Of a stretch of 64,000 nucleotides of DNA, positions 23,776 through 35,340 are shown piece after piece (position 1 is the first letter of the stretch; the number at the start of each line of letters is the position of its first letter). The position numbers were made by a program, and so were the translations under genes. This DNA is from Imbricaverruca yamaguchii (taxonomy: Eukaryota; Arthropoda; Thecostraca; Neoverrucidae). Where the stretch lies: assembly GCA_034440575.1 (NCBI GenBank), contig JAOTOL010001598.1:2096001-2160000 (forward strand), written 5' to 3'. The notes under the pieces are model-generated. The model was not told the DNA's origin and did not search any database. It was given only the letters and a program-made list of their open reading frames with translations.

Positions 23776-25530
23776 GCGCTGCAAACTTCGTAAGTCAGCG
23801 TGACTGCGCCTAAGCCGCTAAGTCAGCTGAAATTCCTCAGGAATGGCCTGCCCGGAGCAGCTCGGCAACCTGTTCATCCGAGAAATTGGATGCTCCCCTT
23901 CGATAATTACCATAAATCGATAATCCGATAGTTCCTAAAGTAGTTTCATAGTCCCTATAACTCAGCCCACTGCTAGCCACAATACCAGTTCATTGTTATA
24001 CGATTCTAACACTTACGGATAGCAAATGACCGTCTGACCGGCTGACAGGAAAACGTGACCTTCAAATTGGATATCACTCAGTTTAAACAGGCCGTCTGCC
24101 AGACCTATTTCAACTCCAATTGTAAATGAAGCGTCGAAATGTCACAGAGCTCCTCAGTTGCTGTCGACATCACATCAGACATCATCGCGCAAAGCACTAA
24201 CAAACTAGACCGGGCTAAATATTCACAATCCGAAACTGGCTTGATACATGTACACACAATACGTCAGAAGGTATGCAAGAGTAAGTTTGAACGCTTGCTT
24301 TGGTCAGGGGTCTAGACTTCAACAGAGTAAGGGGATAGTGACAGCGAAGTTCGTGATTGGGGCGGTGCACTGTTTGAAAAGCTTCTGCATGCAAGGCAGA
24401 TTACCTTCCACCATCTTTTGCCATTTTCCTCCCGACCTTCAGCCGACCGACTGTAATCGGCCAAAACCGGCGGCACAAAGTAAGTTCTGCCAGCTACTGC
24501 CAACCATGCAAGCTATGCTAACCAATACTGAGCTACCCACAACTAAGCTATGTGGGGCTGATAGTAGCTACCCGGAACTGGCTGTAGGTGACCGGCAACT
24601 GACCAGCCGGAACTCTTGGAGCTAAGCTAACTGGGGGTCGTGCGGCAAACCGTGTCTGACCAAAGTCTTTGCCCCCGGGGTGAAGCTGATTAATCAAACC
24701 AGAAATGACCGCATCATTGTTAAGTGACCCACCCGCATGCCGTTCGGTCTGGTGTAAAGCGCGAATCATAACCAGACACAAGTGACACCGCGTACCAAGC
24801 GCCGTGCTAATGCCAGCAGGCCGCGCCGCGACAGCTGGACGTCATCAGTCATCAGTCATCAGTCCATCGGCGGACCTGATCCTGAGCCTCGAACAGACAC
24901 CGGCCGCCGGCTTAGTGCTGCGCGCGACGGAACGCCCGGACAAGAAAGGCAAAACCAGCCCCGGCACGCGCCTCACGACCAATCAGATTATTGCGCTGGA
25001 GTCGTCCTGTTCCTGCCCAAGCAGACGCCCCAGTGGTCACTGTCGAGGGCTGCTGCACGTCTGGAGTTCTAGTACTCGCGCTGCCAGCCCCTCTCTTTCT
25101 CCAGGGACAATCACTGATTCGCGCCTCGCGTCGAACACAACAATGCAATTGCGAAGGCGAGGGATTTCCAGACGGACGCCGAAAGTCGCGGAGAAACGAT
25201 CTCGGCTCGGCTGCGGCAATGGCCCGGCGGCACGCGGCGACTGTGCTTACGTGACCGGCGAAGGGTGCGACGCAACCACCCACCCCCACCCCCACCCCGG
25301 GGCGGGTGGACTTGGCTCGGCCCGAGGAACACCGCCTGACCACCCGGCCCCGACTGCTTCCATCACCTTCACCGCGTCCGTGTGGAGCGGCGGCAGAGGA
25401 CGAGTGAGTGGAACACAGACAGCGCTCGCGCACGGCCGAATACTCCCAATGACTGGCTGCCGACAGAGCCGGCCGCCGGTCACGGTCCACTAAGCCGATC
25501 CCGATATTGGTCGCGGCCCGTTGGATGCTG
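23776..25530. other. Unique non-coding stretch
   Basis: AT-leaning to about 24780, then GC-rich. ORFs are open on both strands at 24800-25570 without splice or motif support. Confidence 0.5.
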
Positions 25531-25598
25531 GTCCGATGTTGGTCACGGTCTGACGGTGGTCCGATGTTGGTCACGGTCTGACGGTGGTCCGACGTTAG
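25531..25598. repeat. 28-bp tandem repeat, about 2.5 copies
   Basis: Units GTCCGATGTTGGTCACGGTC plus TGACGGTG start at 25531, 25559 and 25587; identical copies. Confidence 0.9.
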
Positions 25599-26084
25599 CT
25601 ATCTCCTGCTGGAGGGACTTTCTAGGGGCGGGGTGAGGATGACAAGATGGATGAAAACGAAGAGTAACGGAGAAATCATACCTGTCGCTGCATAATGTGT
25701 AATGAATGCTTGGTTGTGTGGGGTATACGGATTGATTTATGTTCCATGAATTACATATATTGATTATTTGGGTTTATGGGTACGTCGTCAGCAAGTCATT
25801 TGGCGCCTCACGAACAACAGGATAAGCTAGACAAGGAGATAAAGAACAAGGTGGTAGATGGCCTGATATTCGTCACGGACCGCTTGCGTGAAATGCGTGA
25901 ATATTGACTACGTCAAGTGATATGAATAGTGACAAGCTTTGACACGTGCAGATTCCTCAAGAATCACCACTAGAATCTCCTCCACATCTTGGTGGACAGC
26001 CTGAAGAACTTAATTACTCCCCACTGGAAAATACAAGTGTAACCTGTCAACCGGCACCATACGACAAACACCACCTGTCAACCA

Positions 26085-26222
26085 ACACCACATCGCAACC
26101 AACACCTGGCGACCAGCATCACGTGGCGACCAACGCCTGGCAACCAACTAGCATACGGCGACCAACGCCTGGCAACCAACTAGCATACGGCGCGCAACGC
26201 CTGACAACCAGCACCACAGGGC
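26085..26222. repeat. 32-bp tandem repeat, about four degenerate copies
   Basis: Units with ACCAACGCCTGGCAACCAAC followed by TAGCATACGGCG. The copies at 26129 and 26161 are identical and the flanking ones diverge. Confidence 0.85.
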
Positions 26223-26613
26223 AGCGCCGGTGTCACCGACACCCCACGTGACCGGACACCCGACCTCCGTCGAGCAACACTGCTCGAGCCGGCTCAGACG
26301 TCCGTCGGCAGAGCCGGCGCGGCGGGGGCCCACCGCCACGAGCCAAATGAAAACAAACGGTGGCGCCCGCCGGTGCGGTGGGGAACACGTCGGCGTGACG
26401 ACGAGCGGACGACGAGCGGCCAACGGCGTCCCGCACCCGCCGGGACGCGCAGTTAGTGTCGGCGGCGACGGCAGAGGTACATCACGGACGGACTCGGCGT
26501 CGGCCGCCAGCGTCCGGGCCAGGCAGGGGCAGCCAAGCAGGGCAGGCAGGCGGGGTAGCCAAACAGGGCAGGCAGGCAGGGCAGCCAGAGTGGTCGCTGG
26601 ACGGTGCCGCGTC

Positions 26614-26760
26614 AGGTGGTGGTGGTGGCCGACCGGAGAGGAGCCTGTCAAAGGCCGAGGATACAGGTGGTGGTGGTCGACTGGAGAGGAGCCTGTCCAA
26701 TACCGCGGACACAGGTGGTGGTGGCCGACCGGAGAGGAGCCTGTCGAAGGCCGAGGACGG
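26614..26760. repeat. 48-bp tandem repeat, three copies
   Basis: Units contain GGAGAGGAGCCTGTC and CAGGTGGTGGTGG, spaced 48 bp (26636, 26684, 26732). A GGCAGGCAGG-type tract lies just upstream (26515-26585). Confidence 0.88.
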
Positions 26761-26845
26761 TGTGTCGGCCTGCGGCTGCAGTAGACCTATAGCGGCCAGC
26801 AAACCTGACGAGGATCTGACGAAGACGTAGGAGACAAGGAGGGTG

Positions 26846-26986
26846 GAGACGACGTTGGTCAGGCGGAGATGACGTTGATCCGATAGTGATGACAGTGATC
26901 GGGTAGTGATGACGTTGATTGGGTACAGATGACTTTAATCGGGTAGTGATGACGTTAGTCGGGTAGTGACGACGTTGGTCAGGTGT
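26846..26986. repeat. 20-bp tandem repeat, seven copies
   Basis: Degenerate units of GATGACGTTGATCGGGTAGT. Confidence 0.88.
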
Positions 26987-27454
26987 TTGATCTGCTTCTG
27001 CCGGGCTGAGACAGAGCTCAAAGCGAAGCGAAATTGGCCGAGTCACTACTCATGCTGAGATAAGATGAAAGCGGACACGAACATAAAACGGCGGCTGAAA
27101 GCAAGGGCATGTGCGATTCGCATACACAGGTGGCTATTATAGAGGCCGATACTGAAACAGAGTCGTACTTCAGGTAGAGTCGTTGCCGAGACAGAGCCGG
27201 ACATCAGATGGATCGCGAACGGGGCAGTCACAGATGAGGTTGAGTCGTGGCTAATGGTGATGTGGTTGCGACACAGCTGCAGCCTACACGGATAGTTGCA
27301 CGTGGCGGTGGTGGAGGGGGAGGGGGCGGTATGCCGACGCGGAGACATCGGCGGAGGCCCACGCGATGACGGGCAGCCGACGGTAACGTCTCTGCTCAGC
27401 CGAGCCTCGGGTGGCCGAGAGAATCGCCAGAGACGAGCGAGTCCGCAAGAGCCG

Positions 27455-28246
27455 CGAGAGCCGAGCGAGTCGCCTCGCTCGGCGGAGTCGGTCGCTGTCA
27501 CCTGGTCTACTCCCGCTGCCGAGCGAGTTGCCTCGCTCGGCGGAGTCGGTCGCTGTCACCTGGTCTACTCCTGCTGCCGAGCGAGTCGCCTCGTTCGGCG
27601 GAGTCGGTCGCTGTCACCTGGTCTGCTCCCGCTGCCGAGCGAGTCGCCTCGCTCGGCGGAGTCGGTCGCTGTCACCTGGTCTACTCCTGCTGCCGAGCGA
27701 GTCGCCTCGCTCGGCGGAGTCGGTCGCTGTCACCTGGTCTGCTCCCGCTGCCGAGCGAGTCGCCTCGCTCGGCGGAGTCGGTCGCTGTCACCTGGTCTGC
27801 TCCTGCTGCCGAGCGAGTCGCCTCGCTCGGCGGAGTCGGTCGCTGTCACCTGGTCTGCTCCTGCTGCCGAGCGAGTCGCCTCGCTCGGCGGAGTCGGTCG
27901 CTGTCACCTGGTCTGCTCCCGCTGCCGAGCGAGTCGCCTCGCTCGGCGGAGTCGGTCGCTGTCACCTGGTCTACTCCTGCTGACGAGCGAGTCGCCTCGC
28001 TCGGCGGAGTCGGTCGCTGTCACCTGGTCTGCTCCCGCTGCCGAGCGAGTTGCCTCGCTCGGCGGAGTCGGTCGCTGTCACCTGGTCTGCTCCCGCTGCC
28101 GAGCGAGTCGCCTCGCTCGGCGGAGTCGGTCGCTGTCACCTGGTCTGCTCCCGCTGCCGGAGTCGGTCGCTGTCACCTGGTCTGCTCCCGCTGCCGAGCG
28201 AGTTGCCTCGCTCGGCGGAGTCGGTCGCTGTCACCTGGTCTGCTCC
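27455..28246. repeat. 58-bp minisatellite, about 13.5 copies
   Basis: The unit contains CGAGCGAGTCGCCTCGCTCG, itself an 8-bp-arm palindrome with a TCGC loop, then GCGGAGTCGGTCGCTGTCAC and CTGGTCTGCTCC. Copies vary at a few fixed sites (CTACTCC/CTGCTCC, CCCGCTG/CCTGCTG, GTC/GTT). One unit near 28155 has lost the palindrome. Since 58 is not a multiple of three, several plus frames are open for 190-347 codons; these are not genes. Confidence 0.95.
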
Positions 28247-29164
28247 CACCGCCGCAGCGGGATCGCCCGACGGCTCTCACCATCTGTCACCGAAGGACTT
28301 TACGCTCCAAATGGCGTGACGGCCCACAAGGGAAGCTAACGAAATGCCGCTCCGTCGCCGGCTCGGCTCGGTGATGCGGAATGCCCCCTCCCCACCCCCT
28401 TTCGCCGTCTGCGCTAGCTTGTAAGCCGATTCAATGACGATCACTTCCTTGTAGCACGTTCCGCTCCGGCGACTCGAGCTACCACTACTGGTGGACGGGA
28501 TGTTGATGCCTACAGCTGTAGAGTCTGCTCTTCTGTCGACAGCTGCCGCACAGAACCGGTCAACAGCAGGGCCCTCACACATCGCAGAGTAAACAGTGGG
28601 TAACCTTCCGTGAAACCCAGCTGAGCCAAGTTTATTGGCCGCTTCTGCGAAGCTTATCGGCGGCTCCTGCGAGATGTTCTGCCGACCATCAAGTGCGAAC
28701 TCCTCTCCCGACAGCTTGAAATATGGCACGACATGTCCAGCTGACGAAACGCTCAAAGGACTGACCGACCGACCGATGACGAAACCCTCGCCGAAGCCAC
28801 CGCTCAGCAGCTGATGAAATGCCAAGCCTCCCACCGAGCCCGGAGAGGAAAGGCAACCTGTCTCACGCATAACCCGTCACTCTCTGGGATCTCACGAGAT
28901 GCCACTCGTGGCATCTCGTTGCCGTGCGTCGTCACCATCACCTTCACCGCCCGATCCTACACCATCACCACCACCCTTGACGGCGCACAATCGCAGCACG
29001 TGCACCGCCGCCGGGACGCCGACCACCGCCAGTGAATGGCGTCGTGCACGCAAACTCGTGCACAAGTGAGCCGGAACGTTTGCTCGAGCGAGCACGCGAT
29101 GGCAGCCGGAACGCGTGCCCCGCTCCGCTCAGCAGCCGACGCCGAAGTGCAGCGTTGGCGGCAG
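28247..29164. other. Unique stretch with an unassigned minus-strand ORF
   Basis: The minus-strand ORF at 28277-28870 (197 codons) has balanced composition (for example FALDGRQNISQEPPISFAEA) and is the most protein-like non-repeat ORF of the window. It has stops close to both ends, no clear splice boundaries and no motif I recognise. It could be a single-exon gene, a decayed transposon ORF or chance. Confidence 0.3.
28894..28919. repeat. Perfect inverted repeat, 11-bp arms
   Basis: ACGAGATGCCA (28894-28904) pairs exactly with TGGCATCTCGT (28909-28919) across a 4-base loop. Confidence 0.9.
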
Positions 29165-31086
29165 CCGTCGTGTCCACCACAGCAGCCGGCCGTCGTGTCC
29201 ACCACAGCAGCCGGCCGTCGTGTCCACCACAGCAGCCGGCCGTCGTGTCCACCACAGCAGCCGGCCGTCGTGTCCACCACAGCAGCCGGCCGTCGTGTCC
29301 ACCACAGCAGCCGGCCGTCGTGTCCACCACAGCAGCCGGCCGTCGTGTCCACCACAGCAGCCGGCCGTCGTGTCCACCACAGCAGCCGGCCGTCGTGTCC
29401 ACCACAGCAGCCGGCCGTCGTGTCCACCACAGCAGCCGGCCGTCGTGTCCACCACAGCAGCCGGCCGTCGTGTCCACCACAGCAGCCGGCCGTCGTGTCC
29501 ACCACAGCAGCCGGCCGTCGTGTCCACCACAGCAGCCGGCCGTCGTGTCCACCACAGCAGCCGGCCGTCGTGTCCACCACAGCAGCCGGCCGTCGTGTCC
29601 ACCACAGCAGCCGGCCGTCGTGTCCACCACAGCAGCCGGCCGTCGTGTCCACCACAGCAGCCGGCCGTCGTGTCCACCACAGCAGCCGGCCGTCGTGTCC
29701 ACCACAGCAGCCGGCCGTCGTGTCCACCACAGCAGCCGGCCGTCGTGTCCACCACAGCAGCCGGCCGTCGTGTCCACCACAGCAGCCGGCCGTCGTGTCC
29801 ACCACAGCAGCCGGCCGTCGTGTCCACCACAGCAGCCGGCCGTCGTGTCCACCACAGCAGCCGGCCGTCGTGTCCACCACAGCAGCCGGCCGTCGTGTCC
29901 ACCACAGCAGCCGGCCGTCGTGTCCACCACAGCAGCCGGCCGTCGTGTCCACCACAGCAGCCGGCCGTCGTGTCCACCACAGCAGCCGGCCGTCGTGTCC
30001 ACCACAGCAGCCGGCCGTCGTGTCCACCACAGCAGCCGGCCGTCGTGTCCACCACAGCAGCCGGCCGTCGTGTCCACCACAGCAGCCGGCCGTCGTGTCC
30101 ACCACAGCAGCCGGCCGTCGTGTCCACCACAGCAGCCGGCCGTCGTGTCCACCACAGCAGCCGGCCGTCGTGTCCACCACAGCAGCCGGCCGTCGTGTCC
30201 ACCACAGCAGCCGGCCGTCGTGTCCACCACAGCAGCCGGCCGTCGTGTCCACCACAGCAGCCGGCCGTCGTGTCCACCACAGCAGCCGGCCGTCGTGTCC
30301 ACCACAGCAGCCGGCCGTCGTGTCCACCACAGCAGCCGGCCGTCGTGTCCACCACAGCAGCCGGCCGTCGTGTCCACCACAGCAGCCGGCCGTCGTGTCC
30401 ACCACAGCAGCCGGCCGTCGTGTCCACCACAGCAGCCGGCCGTCGTGTCCACCACAGCAGCCGGCCGTCGTGTCCACCACAGCAGCCGGCCGTCGTGTCC
30501 ACCACAGCAGCCGGCCGTCGTGTCCACCACAGCAGCCGGCCGTCGTGTCCACCACAGCAGCCGGCCGTCGTGTCCACCACAGCAGCCGGCCGTCGTGTCC
30601 ACCACAGCAGCCGGCCGTCGTGTCCACCACAGCAGCCGGCCGTCGTGTCCACCACAGCAGCCGGCCGTCGTGTCCACCACAGCAGCCGGCCGTCGTGTCC
30701 ACCACAGCAGCCGGCCGTCGTGTCCACCACAGCAGCCGGCCGTCGTGTCCACCACAGCAGCCGGCCGTCGTGTCCACCACAGCAGCCGGCCGTCGTGTCC
30801 ACCACAGCAGCCGGCCGTCGTGTCCCACAGCAGTCGCGTCCACCACAGCAGCCGGCCGTCGTGTCCACCACAGCAGCCGGCCGTCGTGTCCACCACAGCA
30901 GCCGGCCGTCGTGTCCACCACAGCAGCCGGCCGTCGTGTCCACCACAGCAGCCGGCCGTCGTGTCCACCACAGCAGCCGGCCGTCGTGTCCACCACAGCA
31001 GCCGGCCGTCGTGTCCACCACAGCAGCCGGCGTCGGCCGTCGTGTCCACCACAGCAGCCGGCCGTCGTGTCCACCACAGCAGCCGA
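29165..31086. repeat. 25-bp minisatellite, about 76 copies
   Basis: Unit is CCGTCGTGTCCACCACAGCA followed by GCCGG. From 29165 to about 30814 some 66 consecutive units show no variation that I can see. A variant junction follows (30815-30855, a shortened unit reading CCCACAGCAGTCGCG), then seven regular units, a 6-bp insertion (CGTCGG at 31031) and the last two units. Since 25 is not a multiple of three and the unit has no stop on either strand, ORFs of about 700-850 codons run through it in several frames of both strands. None is evidence of a protein. Confidence 0.98.
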
Positions 31087-31764
31087 GGAGGCGCTGCATC
31101 AGACGACGACGTGGGGGGGGGGGGGAGTCGTCCCGTCGGAGTCCGGACGTGGCGACTCGGCACGCCGTCTTCGACCGTGTGCCAGCGATCACTGGCGGAT
31201 CCACCGTCTCATAAACCCGTCCGACGGCGTGTTCGATATCGTCTGGCCTTGTGGAACGGGCTGGCGGCCCGCCAACGGGCGCCGATCTCCCGCACATTTC
31301 GCCTCGTCCGACGGCATCGAATGGTTCGACGATCGCCGGCGGTCGGCAGTCGCGCCACGTTCCGGGGTGCTCGGCCGCACGCACCGCCCGACCAGACCCA
31401 GCCCAACCGGCGGCGCCAATCGAACGTCTCGGCTCTGCGACCCTCCGTCCGTCGGCTTCGAGCAGCAGCACTGCATTCACGGACACGATCGGAAACAGCA
31501 ACTCGCTTTCAGCGCGTTTGGTCGGAAAAGAAAGTCTATAAACACCGAAAACTAGAGAAAAAAAGTGCTCAGGTATGAATTGCTATCCGTGTAAGGTTGT
31601 CCAGAAATAAGCATATAACGTGGCTGTCGAATTCCGTCAATTTAGTCCTTACAAATGCCACACTGGAGTTACGGCCGGACTGACACCTCCCTGGATCCAC
31701 CAATTCCTTACTTCGCGTCCTTCTGAAATTGTCTTTGATCACTTGCCCGTCAGACAAGCTGGCT

Positions 31765-31915
31765 GGGCGGGGCTGGGCGGGACGAGGCAGGACGGCGCGG
31801 AACGGATCGGGACGAGGCGGTGCGGGGCGTGGTGGAGTGGGGCAGGGCGGAGTGGGGCAGGACGGAGCGTGGCAGAGCGGAGCCGGGCAGAGCGGAGTGG
31901 AGCAGGGCGGAACAT
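31765..31915. repeat. G-rich 10-bp-type repeat
   Basis: Degenerate units of GGGGCAGGGCGGAGT/GGCAGAGCGGAGC, strongly G-biased on the plus strand. Confidence 0.8.
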
Positions 31916-33194
31916 GATGGTGCGACCCAAAAGCCGATCAAGTCGCGCTGGCTCAGACGTATCCCACGGCCTCCGTACTTGGCGACCCCAACGGTGGTCG
32001 GCCATAACTTATTGACCCCATACGCTGAGCACGAGAGCGCGCCGCAGTTCGCTGAAATATGCATCGTCAAGACGAACAGCTGATTACCTCCCGACGCTTC
32101 GACCCGTTGCTCCCACGTAACGACCATTATCCAATCACCCAGCGATACTGAGTGGGCATGAGAGGGAGTGTGTGTGTTGGAGGAGGGAGAGAGGGAGAGG
32201 TGTTGTAGATAGATATCCGATGCTCACATCATTCCTAACTGGAGAAGAGCTGTGACGCAAATAAAAATATCGGATTGGTTGGGACGACTGCAGGAAATCA
32301 AGTTTGGTCAAATTTCCACGTAGCGGACCTGACTCCACGAAAGCTGTGGATATGCACACCACAATTTTCTATGATCTTCAGTCATCGTCAAAGACGGATA
32401 CCTATCGCTATGGAGGGTCCGGTACTCTCCACTGCTCGCCCGAGCCTTACCGCTGAGTGATCAAATGGCTTAACATGACGCCATATGGTGTCACCTTCTT
32501 ATGTCTTTCTTCTAGATAACCCGACTGAACATTATTAGACCCATATATCACTTTCAAAGGTTTCACAAATGTTCATATCATCACATTAACACCGAAAATA
32601 GAGTTTTGTGGTTAAACACAAAATTATTGTTTAGTTTATGGTTTTGTCAATTAATGTTCTCGAGTGCACATAAATTCGATTAAAAAAATCCTACCATGCC
32701 CACGAGACCAACTTCGACAAATAGGGTAGAAAATGACGTGCAACGCCGAAAGTAATTACATCCTGGCCTTGGCAACTTCTATTTTAATATGCCTGTACCG
32801 CAAACCAGAAAACAAACATCCATTTTATTCATAACATAGGAAACAAATGCAGGCTATCGATATTGGCCTTCCATTTTGCGGGCATTACCATTGGTTTTTG
32901 TCTATGTTGTCGACTTTACATTCATAATTACATCTTGCGAACAACAAACAAGCAACTTAATTTACACCTGACGTCTATATCAATATCGACTTAAGACGAC
33001 ACACTATATGTCCATCCAGGTGGACTACCCTGCTTGAACACCGAATTGCCACTGGTACAACAGGGGGTTAGGTGTAAATGTGTGCGCACCGTTTGGGTGT
33101 CAATCGCCCACATTCAGGAAGTGTAGCCGACGCAAACAGGACAGTCTTGTCGGCTTAGTCGGGAATGCGCCGATAATACTTTCCAGTGAATGCC
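31916..33194. other. Unique non-coding stretch, AT-rich at 32470-33000
   Basis: A GA-rich patch lies at 32156-32210. The rest is unique DNA without recognisable features. Confidence 0.5.
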
Positions 33195-34790
33195 ATTGCG
33201 CGCAGCTGACCTCCGGCCAGGTGGCTGAATACGGGCAAGATTACCAGCCGGAGGGTGACGACAGCTGACCTCCCGTCAGGTGGCTAAATACCGGACACAT
33301 GACCAGCCGGAGGGTGACGACAGCTGACCTCACGTCAGGTGGCTAAATACCGGACACATGACCAGCCGGAGGGTGACGACAGCTGACCTCCCGTCAGGTG
33401 GCTAAATACCGGACCACATGACCAGCCGGAGGGTGACGACAGCTGACCTCCCGTCAGGTGGCTAAATACCGGACAGATGACCAGCCGGAGGGTGACGACA
33501 GCTGACCTCCCGTCAGGTGGCTGAACACCGGACACATGACCAGCCGGAGGGTGACGACAGCTGACCTCCCGTCAGGTGGCTGAACACCGGACACATGACC
33601 AGCCGGAGGGTGACGACAGCTGACCTCCCGTCAGGTGGCTAAATACCGGACAGATGACCAGCCGGAGGGTGACGACAGCTGACCTCCCGTCAGGTGGCTA
33701 AACACCGGACACATGACCAGCCGGAGGGTGACGACAGCTGACCTCCCGTCAGGTGGCTAAATACCGGACACATGACCAGCCGGAGGGTGACGACAGCTGA
33801 CCTCCGTCAGGTGGCTGAACACCGGACACATGACCAGCCGGAGGGTGACGACAGCTGACCTCACGTCAGGTGGCTAAATACCGGACAGATGACCAGCCGG
33901 AGGGTGACGACAGCTGACCTCCCGTCAGGTGGCTAATACCGGACACATGACCAGCCGGAGGGTGACGACAGCTGACCTCCCGTCAGGTGGCTAATACCGT
34001 ACCAGCCCGTCAGGTGGCTGAACACCGGACACATGACCAGCCGGAGGGTGACGACAGCTGACCTCCCGTCAGGTGGCTGAACACCGGACACATGACCAGC
34101 CGGAGGGTGACGACAGCTGACCTCCCGTCAGGTGGCTGAACACCGGACACATGACCAGCCGGAGGGTGACGACAGCTGACCTCCCGTCAGGTGGCTAAAC
34201 ACCGGACACATGACCAGCCGGAGGGTGACGACAGCTGACCTCCCGTCAGGTGGCTAAATACCGGACACATGACCAGCCGGGGAGGGTGACGACAGCTGAC
34301 CTCCCGTCAGGTGGCTAAACACCGGACACATGACCAGCCGGAGGGTGACGACAGCTGACCTCCCGTCAGGTGGCTAAATACCGGACACATGACCAGCCGG
34401 AGGGTGACGACAGCTGACCTCCCGTCAGGTGGCTGAACACCGGACACATGACCAGCCGGAGGGTGACGACAGCTGACCTCCCGTCAGGTGGCTGAACACC
34501 GGACACATGACCAGCCGGAGGGTGACGACAGCTGACCTCCCGTCAGGTGGCTGAACACCGGACAGATGACCAGCCGGCGGAGGGCGACGACAGCTGACCT
34601 CCCGTCAGGTGGCTGAACACCGGACACATGACCAGCCGGAGGGCGACGACAGCTGACCTCCCGTCAGGTGGCTGAACACCGGACACATGACCAGCCGGCG
34701 GGGGCCCGCCCGGGGCGGACAGCTGACCTCCCGTCAGGTGGCTGAACACCGGACACATGACCAGCCGGCGGAGGGCGACGACAGCTGACC
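33195..34790. repeat. 59-bp minisatellite, about 27 copies
   Basis: The unit reads ACAGCTGACCTCCCGTCAGG, TGGCTAAATACCGGACACAT, then GACCAGCCGGAGGGTGACG. Variation is concentrated at a few positions (AAATACC/GAACACC, ACACAT/ACAGAT, CCCGTCA/CACGTCA), and the variants are interspersed. One unit near 33990-34016 is shortened, and the last units gain a CGG insertion (CCGGCGGAGGG). Most units carry three E-box-type CANNTG hexamers (CAGCTG, CAGGTG, CACATG). Confidence 0.96.
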
Positions 34791-34938
34791 ACGGACGAAG
34801 GAGCAGCGACACGCCGTCGGCCAGCGGGCAGCGGGCAGCCAGTGACCCGTGCGAGCCCGGCGGCTGGCGAGTTACCGCGACAACACCGACGGCCGGGGGG
34901 CGGACTGGCGCCATTGGCCGGCTGGTGAGTGGCATGGA

Positions 34939-35185
34939 TTAGTTAGTTATTAGGGCTTTAGGGCGCATCGACTACATTGGCCATGTAGCGCCCAGTGAAT
35001 GGCATGGATTTAGGTGGCCGGTGGCCATTGGCATTTGGCATTTGGGACACGTCGATTGTCTTTGGGTCAGGTTGCGTCGCCAATCCCCTACGCCGGTTGA
35101 TCGCGGGCGAAGAGTAGCGACAGGTGGGACAAGAACGCACTAACTTTCTGTTAGAAAGTAGTCATCCTGCCCATAGACTACACTG
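34939..35185 (-). mobile_element. tRNA-derived SINE, long form with 3' stem-loop module
   Basis: On the minus strand it has a decayed head (TAGTCTATGGGCAGG) and a degenerate B box, then the shared body block CGCTACTCTTCGCCCGCG and the CGACGTGTC motif, then about 45 bp of its own. It finishes with the GGGCGC...GCGCCC stem-loop module and the tail CCTAATAACTAACTAAT. It is the only copy here that joins the tRNA-like head and body to the stem-loop 3' module, about 250 bp in all. It lies just downstream of the 59-bp array. Confidence 0.7.
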
Positions 35186-35285
35186 CATCACTCACCTCAG
35201 GGGTAGGAGCTGGGGTCTGGGGGTTCACGGAACCTGGACTTTCCGAGATAAAAACCACTAACCATACGGGATGAAATGACGATGG

Positions 35286-35340
35286 CTAGTTAGTTATTAG
35301 GGCTTTAGGGCGCATCGACCACATTGGTCATGTAGCGCCC
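35286..35340 (-). mobile_element. Solo SINE/LINE 3' stem-loop module
   Basis: On the minus strand: GGGCGCTACAT, GACC/GGTC inner stem, GATGCGCCC, then TAAAGCCCTAATAACTAAC. It is nearly identical to the module at 34939-34993, only about 300 bp away, but has no SINE body, so it is a separate truncated insertion or a duplicate. Confidence 0.7.

Noticed and set aside
27296..28339. 347-codon plus ORF
   Set aside because: It crosses the 58-bp array, whose period makes other frames open too.
29032..31578. ORFs of about 700-850 codons on both strands
   Set aside because: They are produced by the stop-free 25-bp tandem unit and exist in several frames at once. No frame is distinguished by composition, start context or splice signals.
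33195..34790. CRISPR-like regular array
   Set aside because: Units are head to tail with no unique spacers, in a eukaryotic context. This is a minisatellite.
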